Part shown: in pieces, positions 23,955 to 30,863 of the stretch | Layout of the letters: each line of letters starts with the position of its first letter | Numbering within the stretch: the stretch's first letter is position 1 | Made by a program: the position numbers and the translations under genes | From: Mycobacterium sp. | GTDB lineage: Bacteria; Actinomycetota; Actinomycetes; Mycobacteriales; Mycobacteriaceae | Assembly (NCBI RefSeq): GCF_025933915.1 | Contig: NZ_JAICZA010000035.1 | Location: forward strand, 1 to 36,998 | Reading direction: 5' to 3' | Length of the DNA stretch: 36,998 nucleotides | The notes under the pieces: model-generated | The model's database searches: none | The model's input: only the letters and a program-made list of their open reading frames with translations | Told to the model about the DNA's origin: nothing

Positions 23955-25280
23955 ATGAGCGAAATGGTCACCGCCCCACCGGCGTGCACTACGGTCAAGT
24001 TGCCCCCCGCGCCCCGTATCCCAAAAGCGCTGCAGGGTCTGGGGTTTGCGCTGTCGCGCCGGGGGATGATGCAGCGCCTGGCGCGCCGCTACGGTGACGC
24101 GTTCACGCTGAATCTGCCGATGTACGGCCGCGTGGTGGTGGTCGGCGATCCGCAGTTGGCCAAGCAGATCTTCACCACCGGCCCCGAAGATCTCGGCAAC
24201 ATCCAGCCCAACCTGAGCCGGCTGTTCGGCTCCGGTTCCGTCTTCGCGCTCGACGGCGAGCCCCACCGCCGCCGGCGGCGGCTGTTGGCGCCGCCGTTTC
24301 ATGGCAAGAGCATCAAGAACTACGAGAGCATCATCGAAGAAGAGACGCTGCGGGAGATCGCCCGCTGGCCGGAAGGCACGCCGTTCGCGACCTTGCCGTC
24401 CACGATGCACATCACGCTCAACGCCATCCTGCGCGCGGTCTTCGGGGCCGAAGGCGCCGAACTCGACGAGCTGCGCCGGCTCATCCCGCCGTGGGTCACG
24501 TTGGGCTCGCGCATGGCGACGGTTCCCAAACCCCAACGCACGTATGGGCGCTACACGCCGTGGGGACGGCTCGAAGAGTGGCGCCGCCGTTACGACGCCG
24601 TGATCGACAAGCTGATCGCGGCCGAGCGCGCGGATCCGGGTTTCGATGACCGCGCGGACGTGCTCGCGCTGATGCTGCGCAGCACCTACGACGACGGTTC
24701 GGCCATGTCGCGCAAGGACATCGGCGACGAACTGCTCACGCTGCTGGCGGCCGGGCACGAAACGACGGCGGCGACGCTGGCCTGGGCGTTCGAGAGGTTG
24801 ACGCGGCATCCCGACACGCTCGCGGCGCTCGCCCGGGAGGCGGACGAGGGCGGCAACGAGTTGCGGCAGGCGACCATCCTGGAAGTCCAGCGGGTAAGGA
24901 CCGTCATCGATTTCGCCCCGCGCCGTGTCTACGCGCCGACTTTCCAGCTCGGCGAGTGGATCATTCCGCGGGGGTGCTCGATCATCGTCGGCATCGCCCA
25001 GATCCACGAGGATCGCAACGTCTTCCCCGACCCGGAGCGTTTCGACCCGCAGCGTTACCTCGGAACCAAGCCGTCATCGTTCGCGTGGATCCCCTTCGGC
25101 GGCGGGACCCGCCGCTGCGTCGGGGCGACGTTCGCGAACATGGAGATGGATGTCGTGCTGCGAACGGTGTTGCGCCACTTCACCATCGAGACGACGAACG
25201 CGCCGGGGGAGCGCCGGCACTGCCGGGGCGTCGCCTACACGCCGAAAGACGGTGGGCGGATCGTGGTGCGTCGCCGCTGA
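23955..25280 (+). CDS. cyp138: Cytochrome P450 CYP138
   Basis: 441 residues from ATG 23955, behind GGGAG; this is the length I recall for Rv0136. Class markers are the I-helix AGHETT (266-271), K-helix EVQR (310-313) and the heme loop FGGGTRRCVG with ligand Cys388. The region VFALDGEPHRRRRRLLAPPFHGKS (about 97-119) is the C-helix motif that contacts heme. It would hydroxylate or epoxidise a hydrophobic substrate with ferredoxin electrons; the substrate is unknown. Its repressor is probably the divergent TetR. It converges on msrA with 13 bp between. Confidence 0.95.
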   Translation: MSEMVTAPPACTTVKLPPAPRIPKALQGLGFALSRRGMMQRLARRYGDAFTLNLPMYGRVVVVGDPQLAKQIFTTGPEDLGNIQPNLSRLFGSGSVFALDGEPHRRRRRLLAPPFHGKSIKNYESIIEEETLREIARWPEGTPFATLPSTMHITLNAILRAVFGAEGAELDELRRLIPPWVTLGSRMATVPKPQRTYGRYTPWGRLEEWRRRYDAVIDKLIAAERADPGFDDRADVLALMLRSTYDDGSAMSRKDIGDELLTLLAAGHETTAATLAWAFERLTRHPDTLAALAREADEGGNELRQATILEVQRVRTVIDFAPRRVYAPTFQLGEWIIPRGCSIIVGIAQIHEDRNVFPDPERFDPQRYLGTKPSSFAWIPFGGGTRRCVGATFANMEMDVVLRTVLRHFTIETTNAPGERRHCRGVAYTPKDGGRIVVRRR

Positions 25281-25293
25281 ACCCGGCCGTTCC

Positions 25294-25806
25294 CTACTGG
25301 TTGGAGGCGGCGCGGTGTGGCAGTTTCCAGCCCGGGCGGATGTAGTGGCACGTGTACCCGCTCGGATAGTGCTGCAGATAGTCCTGATGCTCGGGCTCGG
25401 CTTCCCAGAAGTCGCCCGCGGGGCTGACCTCGGTCACCACCTTGCCGGGCCATAGGCCGGACGCCTCGACATCGGCGATGGTGTCCAGCGCGGTTCGCTT
25501 CTGCTCCTCGTCCAGATAGAAGATCGCCGACCGGTAACTGGCCCCGCGGTCATTGCCCTGGCGGTCTTTCGTTGTCGGGTCATGGATCTGGAAGAAGAAC
25601 TCCAGGATCGCCCGGAAATCGGTGACCGCCGGGTCATAGACGATCTCGATGGCTTCGGCGTGCGTCCCATGGTTGCGGTAGGTGGCGTTGGGGACGTCAC
25701 CGCCGGTGTAGCCGACCCGGGTCGACACCACCCCCGGCTGCTTGCGGATCAGTTCTTGCATTCCCCAGAAGCACCCGCCGGCGAGAATCGCCTTCTCGTT
25801 GGTCAT
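25294..25806 (-). CDS. msrA: Peptide methionine sulfoxide reductase A
   Basis: 170 residues. The catalytic GGCFWG motif has Cys12. Family blocks are [44 protein letters not shown] and YRSAIFY. The resolving Cys153 is in [11 protein letters not shown] near the C-terminus. It reduces the S-form of methionine sulfoxide using thioredoxin. ATG 25806 is chosen because GAGGAGG lies 7 nt upstream; GTG 25809 would be too close. It is divergent from the SnoaL-like gene, and matches Rv0137c. Confidence 0.96.
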   Translation of the reverse strand: MTNEKAILAGGCFWGMQELIRKQPGVVSTRVGYTGGDVPNATYRNHGTHAEAIEIVYDPAVTDFRAILEFFFQIHDPTTKDRQGNDRGASYRSAIFYLDEEQKRTALDTIADVEASGLWPGKVVTEVSPAGDFWEAEPEHQDYLQHYPSGYTCHYIRPGWKLPHRAASNQ

Positions 25807-25854
25807 CACTCATCCTCCTCACCGGCCACAATGACCGGCCAGTGCCGCCCAGGC

Positions 25855-25860
25855 TACACT
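25855..25860 (+). promoter_or_regulatory. -10 box before the leader ORF and Rv0138-like gene
   Basis: TACACT fits TANNNT. Six nucleotides follow before ATG 25867, so transcription would start exactly at the first base of a 9-codon ORF. Confidence 0.6.
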
Positions 25861-25866
25861 CCGCCG

Positions 25867-25896
25867 ATGAGCTGCAACGGTGCCGCGAGACCATGA
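25867..25896 (+). CDS. Putative leaderless 9-residue upstream ORF (MSCNGAARP)
   Basis: ATG 25867 lies at the predicted transcription start behind TACACT. The ORF encodes MSCNGAARP and its TGA overlaps the ATG of the next gene (ATGA at 25893-25896). This geometry would couple translation of the downstream gene to the leader. One Cys codon is present. It could be chance, since the ORF is very short. Confidence 0.4.
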   Translation: MSCNGAARP

Positions 25897-26399
25897 GCAC
25901 GCCGAAGTTCTCCCGTAGCGAACTGGCCGCCGCATTCGAGAAATTCGAAGCGACCGTCGATGCGGCGGCGCGATCGCAGGACTGGGACGCCTGGGTTGCG
26001 CACTACACACCCGATGTCTTGTACATCGAACACGCGGCGGGCACGATGCGCGGCCGCGACGAGGTCCGCGAGTGGATCAGCCGGACGATGGGCAGCTTTC
26101 CGGGCAGCCACATGGTCGCGTTCCCTTCGCTGTGGTCGGTGATCGACGAGCCCACCGGGCGGATCATCATGGAACTCGACAACCCGATGAAAGACCCCGG
26201 GGACGGCAGCGTCATCACCGCGACCAACATCTCGATCATCACGTACGCCGGCGACGGCCTGTGGTGTCGGCAAGAAGACATCTACAACCCGCTGCGCTTC
26301 GTGCAGGCCGCGTTGAAGTGGTGCCGCAAGGCGCAGGAACTCGGCACCCTCGACGAAGATGCCGCACGTTTCATGGAGCAGTACGGAGGCGCCCAGTGA
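25893..26399 (+). CDS. SnoaL/NTF2-like protein
   Basis: 168 residues: ELAAAFEKFEATVDAAARSQDWDAWVAHYTPDVLYIEHAAGTMRGRDEVREWI is the classic NTF2-like N-terminal helix-strand pattern. Then MVAFPSLWSVIDEPTGRIIMEL and ISIITYAGDGLWCRQEDIYNP complete the sheet. The C-terminal part (LKWCRKAQELGTLDEDAARFMEQYG) is helical. The family includes small hydrolases, isomerases and ligand carriers; none can be assigned. It matches Rv0138. The stop overlaps the GTG of the SDR gene (GTGA), so the pair is an operon. Confidence 0.88.
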   Translation: MSTPKFSRSELAAAFEKFEATVDAAARSQDWDAWVAHYTPDVLYIEHAAGTMRGRDEVREWISRTMGSFPGSHMVAFPSLWSVIDEPTGRIIMELDNPMKDPGDGSVITATNISIITYAGDGLWCRQEDIYNPLRFVQAALKWCRKAQELGTLDEDAARFMEQYGGAQ

Positions 26400-27427
26400 G
26401 CACGAAGCCCAAACTCGTCATCGGCGCCAACGGCTTCCTGGGTTCGCATGTGACCCGCCAGCTCGTTGCCAAGGGCGCATCGGAGAATTTCGAGGTGCGG
26501 GCGATGGTGCGTGCCGGCGCCAACACCCGCGCCATCGATGACCTCGCGGTGACCCGGTTTCACGGCGACGTGTTCGACACCGCCGTGCTGCGCGACGCGA
26601 TGGACGGCGTCGACGACGTCTATTACTGCGTCGTCGACACCCGCGCCTGGCTGCGCGACACCGCGCCCCTGTTTCGCACCAACGTCGAAGGCCTGGGCAA
26701 CGTTCTCGATGTCGCCGTCAGACAACCCGCCCTGCGCCGGTTCATCTTCACCAGCACCTATGCGACGGTGGGTCGCCGCCACGGGCACGTGGCGACCGAA
26801 GACGACGTGATCGACGCGCGCGGACTGACGCCCTATGTGCGGTCCCGGGTTCAGGCCGAAAACCTGGTGATGCGGTTCATGGCCGAGGCGGGATTGCCCG
26901 CCGTGGCGATGTGTGTGTCAACGACTTACGGCGGCGGGGACTGGGGCCGTACCCCGCACGGCGCGTTCATCGCCGGCGCCGTCTTCGGCAAGCTCCCCTT
27001 CACGATGGACGGCATCCAGCTCGAGGTCGTCGGCGTCACCGACGCCGCCCGGGCCATGATCCTGGCCGCCGACCGCGGACGCATCGGCGAGCGATACCTG
27101 ATTTCCGAGCGGATGATCGCCTTGACGGAGGTGGTGCGGATCGCGGCCGACGAGGCCGGGGTGCCGCCACCGCGACGTTCGATCTCCGTTCCGGTGCTGT
27201 ACGCCCTCGGCGCGCTGGGCAGTCTGCGAGCCCGGCTCACCGGCAAGGACGCCGAGCTCAGTCTCGCGTCGGTGCGCATGATGCGTGCCGAAGCGCCCGT
27301 CGACCACGGCAAGGCCGTCCGCGAATTGGGTTGGCAGCCGCGCCCGGTCGAGGAGTCCATCCGGGAGGCGGCCCGCTTCTGGTCGACGATGCGAAATGCC
27401 AAGGGTAGGAGCATGACTCCCGGCTGA
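26396..27427 (+). CDS. NAD(P)-dependent epimerase/dehydratase (extended SDR)
   Basis: 343 residues from GTG 26396 (GTGA overlap). The nucleotide-binding loop is GANGFLG (10-16). An acidic residue after beta-2 is not obvious (RAMVRAGANT), which hints at NADP. The active-site strand is FTSTYATVG (118-126). The catalytic Tyr147 sits in YVRSR, so the usual Lys of YxxxK is Arg151. The C-terminal part holds VVGVTDAARAMILAADRG and ERYLISERMIALTEVVRIAADEAG. Similar proteins act on sterols, flavonoids or sugar nucleotides. Matches Rv0139. A longer frame from 26072 is not the gene. Confidence 0.9.
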   Translation: MSTKPKLVIGANGFLGSHVTRQLVAKGASENFEVRAMVRAGANTRAIDDLAVTRFHGDVFDTAVLRDAMDGVDDVYYCVVDTRAWLRDTAPLFRTNVEGLGNVLDVAVRQPALRRFIFTSTYATVGRRHGHVATEDDVIDARGLTPYVRSRVQAENLVMRFMAEAGLPAVAMCVSTTYGGGDWGRTPHGAFIAGAVFGKLPFTMDGIQLEVVGVTDAARAMILAADRGRIGERYLISERMIALTEVVRIAADEAGVPPPRRSISVPVLYALGALGSLRARLTGKDAELSLASVRMMRAEAPVDHGKAVRELGWQPRPVEESIREAARFWSTMRNAKGRSMTPG

Positions 27428-27477
27428 ACACCACGCCGACCGTTGTTCAGGACGCAGCGCGGCGCTTGGTGTGGGAC

Positions 27478-27483
27478 TAGCCT
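27478..27483 (+). promoter_or_regulatory. -10 box of a leaderless methyltransferase transcript
   Basis: TAGCCT fits TANNNT and lies 8 nt before GTG 27492, with no ribosome site between. This favours GTG 27492 over GTG 27471, which precedes the -10. Confidence 0.5.
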
Positions 27484-27491
27484 CGGGCGGT

Positions 27492-28322
27492 GTGAATACC
27501 GCACGGGTGTCCGTCGATCTCACCGGGGCGCCCCAGACCATGCTCGCGACGTTCTACGCGAAGGCGCTGGATGCCGACTTCCCGAAACCGATCCTGGGCG
27601 ATCGGTACGCGAAGGAGATCGTCGGGCGCATCGACTACGACTGGAAGAAAACGACCATCACCGCCCGGCGCGCGCCGTCGGTGACCACCCGTTCGGCGCA
27701 CTTCGATGAGTGGACGCGCAAATTCCTTGCGGCGCACCCGCGCTCGGTCGTGCTGCACCTGGGCTGCGGGCTGGACAGCCGGTTCTTCCGCGTGCAGCCG
27801 GGCCCGGACGTCCAGTGGTACGACGTCGACTACCCCGAGGTCGCAGCCCTGCGCGCCCAGCTTTACCCGAGCCGCGATCACTATCGCGTCATCGCCGCCT
27901 CGGTCACCGACCCGGGATGGCTGGCCGAAATCCCCGCCGACCGTCCCACACTGATGATCGGGGAGGGGCTGACCATGTACCTGACCGAGCAGGACGGCAC
28001 CGCGCTGCTGCGCCGGGTCGTCGACCGGTTCGGTTCGGGCGAGCTGCAGTTCGATGCGTTCAATTGGCTCGGGATCAAGACGCAATGGCTCAACACGGTG
28101 GTGCGACGGTCGGGGTCCACGCTGCGGTGGGCGATCAACGGGCCCGACGACATCATCGAAGCCGTACCGACGGTGCGGCTGCTCGCCTGGGAGCGATGGT
28201 TCGAGTCGTACACCTTCGCGCAGTTGCCACGCTCAGCCCGGGTCCTGGGTAGGCTCATGGCGCAGGTCCAGGCAGTGGCGAACATGTCGCAATATCACCG
28301 CTACGCGTTCGGTCCGGCCTGA
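27492..28322 (+). CDS. Class I SAM-dependent methyltransferase (LCM/PPM1-like)
   Basis: 276 residues. SAM motif I is LHLGCGLDSRFFR (88-100), followed by VQWYDVDYPEVAALR with the acidic ribose-binding residue, and LMIGEGLTMYLTEQDGTALLRRVV. It belongs to the LCM superfamily (leucine carboxyl methyltransferase, also tetracenomycin C O-methyltransferases), but to a different branch from the three paralogues at 32538-35389: it has GCGLDSR where those have A(A/S)GLDSRAYR. The likely reaction is O-methylation of a small acid or hydroxyl. The gene stands 64 bp behind the SDR gene with its own promoter. Confidence 0.9.
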   Translation: MNTARVSVDLTGAPQTMLATFYAKALDADFPKPILGDRYAKEIVGRIDYDWKKTTITARRAPSVTTRSAHFDEWTRKFLAAHPRSVVLHLGCGLDSRFFRVQPGPDVQWYDVDYPEVAALRAQLYPSRDHYRVIAASVTDPGWLAEIPADRPTLMIGEGLTMYLTEQDGTALLRRVVDRFGSGELQFDAFNWLGIKTQWLNTVVRRSGSTLRWAINGPDDIIEAVPTVRLLAWERWFESYTFAQLPRSARVLGRLMAQVQAVANMSQYHRYAFGPA

Positions 28323-28381
28323 CGGGAAGCCTTGGCCTCAGCCTTGTGTTGCACCCCTTATCCGTATCTGAGGAGGAGACC

Positions 28382-28762
28382 ATGACCCACCCGGAAATCA
28401 AAGAACCCGACGCCGGGCACCCGATCACCATCGAGCCCACGACGGGTCGGGTCCAGGTTCGTGTCAATGGCGAGCTCGTCGCGGACACCACCGCCGCGCT
28501 GGAACTGCGCGAAGCCACAATCCCTGGGGTGCAATACATTCCGCTCGCCGATGTGGTACAGGATCGGCTCACCCGCACCGACACCAGCACGTACTGCCCG
28601 TTCAAGGGTGACGCCAGCTATTACAGCGTGACCACCTCGGCGGGCGAGACCGTCGACGACGTGATCTGGACCTATGAGCAGCCGTACCCGGCGGTCGCCG
28701 CGATCGCCGGTCATGTGGCGTTCTACCCCAACAAGGCCGAGATCAGCGTCTCGGCTCAGTAG
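28382..28762 (+). CDS. DUF427 protein
   Basis: 126 residues, matching Rv0140 in length. Family blocks are RVQVRVNGELVADTTAALELREA, VQYIPLADV, STYCPFKGDASYYSV and VIWTYEQPYPAVAAIAGHVAFYP. The CPFKG-(D/E)-A-x-Y-(Y/W) core is the hallmark of DUF427. It is a compact beta-fold of unknown function, cytoplasmic. ATG 28382 follows GAGGAGGAGA, one of the best ribosome sites in the window. Its stop interlocks with the convergent SnoaL-like gene over 7 bp (TCAGTAG). Confidence 0.93.
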   Translation: MTHPEIKEPDAGHPITIEPTTGRVQVRVNGELVADTTAALELREATIPGVQYIPLADVVQDRLTRTDTSTYCPFKGDASYYSVTTSAGETVDDVIWTYEQPYPAVAAIAGHVAFYPNKAEISVSAQ

Positions 28763-29154
28763 GGGACCCATCCGGGAAGCGCGGTCGCCACCGTCCGGGT
28801 GTCGCCATAGAGGCGCATCGAAACGATCAGCCCGTCACGGGTGTCGAAGATGCACACGAACGGGCTGTCGTACTCGATGCCGTCGGAGGTCGTGCCGGTG
28901 GCTTGGGCCTCCACCACCACGGTCTCTCCCTCGTTGACACAGCGCACCAGGTCGATGGTCAGCTCCAGCTCCTGTTTGCGTCGCTCGATCCCCCGGCGAA
29001 ACGCGTCCTTATTGCAGGAAGTGCGCGTGTACAGCGTCCAGTAGGTGAAGTCGTCGCTGAGCAGGGCGAAGCCCTCGTCCAGATCGCCACCGTCGCTGGT
29101 GCTCTGCAGGAACATCCAGGCCAGTTCGCCCTGCGGGTCATCGAACGGCGTCAT
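28756..29154 (-). CDS. SnoaL/NTF2-like protein
   Basis: 132 residues from ATG 29154: ELAWMFLQSTSDGGDLDEGFALLSDDFTYWTLYTRTSCNKDAFRRGIERRKQ then ELTIDLVRCVNEGETVVVEAQATGTTSDGIEYDSPFVCIFDTRDGLIVSMRLYGDT. This is the cone-shaped NTF2 fold with a hydrophobic pocket. It matches Rv0141c in position. The frame opens to 29193, but the TTGACC there looks like a -35 paired with CAATAT, so the leaderless start at 29157/29154 is preferred. The substrate is unknown. Confidence 0.87.
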   Translation of the reverse strand: MTPFDDPQGELAWMFLQSTSDGGDLDEGFALLSDDFTYWTLYTRTSCNKDAFRRGIERRKQELELTIDLVRCVNEGETVVVEAQATGTTSDGIEYDSPFVCIFDTRDGLIVSMRLYGDTRTVATALPGWVPY

Positions 29155-29163
29155 CACACCGCA

Positions 29164-29193
29164 ATATTGACTTGGGACAGAGTTCACGGTCAA
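29164..29193 (-). promoter_or_regulatory. Promoter of the SnoaL-like gene (-35 TTGACC, -10 CAATAT)
   Basis: On the minus strand TTGACC (29193-29188) and CAATAT (29169-29164) are 18 nt apart. Six nucleotides after the -10 come GTG 29157 and then ATG 29154. The transcript would be leaderless. It faces the DNA glycosylase start at 29218. Confidence 0.6.
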
Positions 29194-29217
29194 TCAGAGC
29201 AGTCGGAGAGTCATCAG

Positions 29218-30129
29218 GTGAAGAGCGCGCGCACGGTGGTGTTTCCCGGGGCCGCCAGCTTCGGGCACACGCTTGCGCCGCTTCGCCGCGGCCTCGGGGA
29301 TCCGTGCTTCCGGGCTCCCGGGGACGGCTCGGTGTGGCGGACCAGCCTGCTGCCCACCGGCCCGGTCACGGCACGGATCAGCCGCGCGGCCCCCAACGCC
29401 GCCCACTGTGCGGCGTGGGGCGGCGGCGCGCAGGAGTTCGTCGAAATGCTGCCCGCCATGCTGGGTCTCGAGGACGACGCCTCGGACTTCGTGCCGCGGC
29501 ATCCGACGGTCGCCGCCGCGCACCAACGCGTCCCGCACCTGCGGTTGGGCCGCACCGGGCTGGTGCTGGAGGCGCTGATCCCGGCGATCATCGAGCAACG
29601 GGTGCCCGGCGCCGACGCGTTTCGCTCCTGGCGCGTGCTGGTGACCAAGTACGGGACGGCGGCGCCGGGACCGGCCCCGGACGGGATGCGGGTGTTGCCG
29701 ACGGCGCAGGTGTGGCGAAGCATTCCGTCCTGGGAGTTCCATCGCGCCAACGTCGACCCCAGGCGCGCGCAGACGGTGGTGACCTGCGCGCGGCGCGCCG
29801 CCTCGCTGGAGCGGTTGACGTCACGGCCGGCGGCACAGGCGCGCGCCGCGTTGACGTCCCTGCCGGGGGTGGGGGAGTGGACCGCCGCCGAGACGGCGCA
29901 ACGGGCCTTCGGCGACGCCGACGCGGTGTCGGTGGGCGACTACCACATCCCGAAGATGATCGGCTGGACATTGCTGGGCCGGCCCGTCGACGATGCGGGC
30001 ATGCTCGAATTGCTGGAGCCGATGCGGCCGCATCGCCAACGCGTGGTCCGGCTGCTCGAAGCCAGCGGTTTGGCGTACAAACCGCGCCGGGGCCCGCGCT
30101 TGCCGGTGCAGCAAATCCACTCGCTTTGA
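29218..30129 (+). CDS. HhH-GPD DNA glycosylase (AlkA-like)
   Basis: 303 residues from GTG 29218, with GGAGAG 7 nt upstream. The C-terminal half has the helix-hairpin-helix LTSLPGVGEWTA (about 213-224) and the catalytic Asp241 in VSVGDYHIPKMIGW. Upstream helices carry ALIPAIIEQRVPGADAFRSWRVLVTKYG, typical of the AlkA/3-methyladenine branch. The N-terminal part (about 1-110) has a beta-rich segment, as in AlkA. There are no Fe-S cysteines at the C-terminus, unlike Nth/MutY. It would remove alkylated bases. Matches Rv0142. Confidence 0.88.
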   Translation: MKSARTVVFPGAASFGHTLAPLRRGLGDPCFRAPGDGSVWRTSLLPTGPVTARISRAAPNAAHCAAWGGGAQEFVEMLPAMLGLEDDASDFVPRHPTVAAAHQRVPHLRLGRTGLVLEALIPAIIEQRVPGADAFRSWRVLVTKYGTAAPGPAPDGMRVLPTAQVWRSIPSWEFHRANVDPRRAQTVVTCARRAASLERLTSRPAAQARAALTSLPGVGEWTAAETAQRAFGDADAVSVGDYHIPKMIGWTLLGRPVDDAGMLELLEPMRPHRQRVVRLLEASGLAYKPRRGPRLPVQQIHSL

Positions 30130-30137
30130 TCCGCCGG

Positions 30138-30162
30138 GTTTTTCGCACTTGCCATCGGGTAC
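30138..30162 (+). promoter_or_regulatory. SigF-like promoter of dps, nested in inverted repeats
   Basis: GTTT (30138-30141), 15 nt, GGGTAC (30157-30162) matches the SigF pattern. The -10 lies between ACTTGCC (30147-30153) and GGCAAGT (30170-30176), a perfect 7-bp dyad, and GGGTACCC is itself a palindrome. A second perfect 9-bp dyad links CCATCGGGT (30152-30160) to ACCCGATGG (30189-30197). M. smegmatis dps is known to use SigF/SigH promoters in starvation. Confidence 0.6.
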
Positions 30163-30217
30163 CCAACGGGGCAAGTAACTGTGTGAGAACCCGATGGAAG
30201 GAAGCTAGGAACAAGCG

Positions 30218-30766
30218 ATGACTCAGTTCACAATTCCGGGATTGACCGACAAGCAGGCGGCGCGGCTCACCGAACTGCTGCAAAAGCAACTGAGCACCTA
30301 CAACGATCTTCACCTGACGCTCAAGCACATTCACTGGAACGTGGTGGGCCCGAACTTCATCGGTGTGCACGAGATGATCGACCCGCAAGTTGAAGCGGTG
30401 CGCAGTTTTGCCGACGATGTCGCCGAACGCATTGCCGCCCTGGGGTCTTCGCCGCAAGGCACGCCGGGCGCCATCATCAAGGACCGCTCTTGGGACGACT
30501 ATTCGGTCGGCCGCGACACCGTCCAGGCCCACTTGGCCGCGCTGGACCTTGTCTACAACGGCGTGATCGAGGACATCCGCCAATACATCGACGAGACAGA
30601 CGAACTCGACCAGGTGACCCAGGATCTGTTGATCGGCCAGGCGGGGCAGCTGGAGAAGTTCCAGTGGTTCGTCCGGGCGCACCTGGAAAGTGCCGGTGGC
30701 CAGCTGGCTCACGCGGGCAAGAGCACCGAGAAGGCCGCCGCCAAGAGCGCCCGCAGCAAATCCTGA
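30218..30766 (+). CDS. dps: Dps ferritin-like DNA-binding protein
   Basis: 182 residues, very like M. smegmatis Dps1: TIPGLTDKQAARLTELLQKQ, LSTYNDLHLTLKHIHWNVVGP, IIKDRSWDDYSVGRDTVQAHL and GQLEKFQWFVRAHLESAGGQL. The inter-subunit ferroxidase ligands are all there with the exact Dps spacing: His39, His51, Asp55, Asp66 and Glu70. The Lys/Arg-rich C-terminal tail (STEKAAAKSARSKS) is the DNA-binding tail. The dodecamer stores iron with H2O2 and compacts DNA in stationary phase. M. tuberculosis lacks Dps, so its presence argues for another species. AAGGAAG precedes the ATG. Confidence 0.96.
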   Translation: MTQFTIPGLTDKQAARLTELLQKQLSTYNDLHLTLKHIHWNVVGPNFIGVHEMIDPQVEAVRSFADDVAERIAALGSSPQGTPGAIIKDRSWDDYSVGRDTVQAHLAALDLVYNGVIEDIRQYIDETDELDQVTQDLLIGQAGQLEKFQWFVRAHLESAGGQLAHAGKSTEKAAAKSARSKS

Positions 30767-30813
30767 CCATCCCTATCGCGGGTTGCTGCGCCGCCGCCGT
30801 CTGACCAGGAATA

Positions 30814-30848
30814 AGTGGACCCCAGTCCGGTTATATGGGTAGTCCACT
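30814..30848 (+). promoter_or_regulatory. Inverted repeat upstream of the pirin-TetR operon
   Basis: AGTGGAC (30814-30820) and GTCCACT (30842-30848) are perfect 7-bp arms, 21 nt apart; an inner GTCC (30825-30828) also pairs with GGAC (30817-30820). The second arm ends 15 nt before the pirin ATG. This is a candidate operator for the TetR encoded as second gene. No confident -10 is seen. Confidence 0.5.
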
Positions 30849-30863
30849 ATATGAGGAGGTCAG

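Noticed and set aside
23859..25007. Minus-strand open frame of 382 codons antisense to cyp138
   Set aside because: Arg-rich shadow frame; the P450 on the plus strand has all signature motifs.
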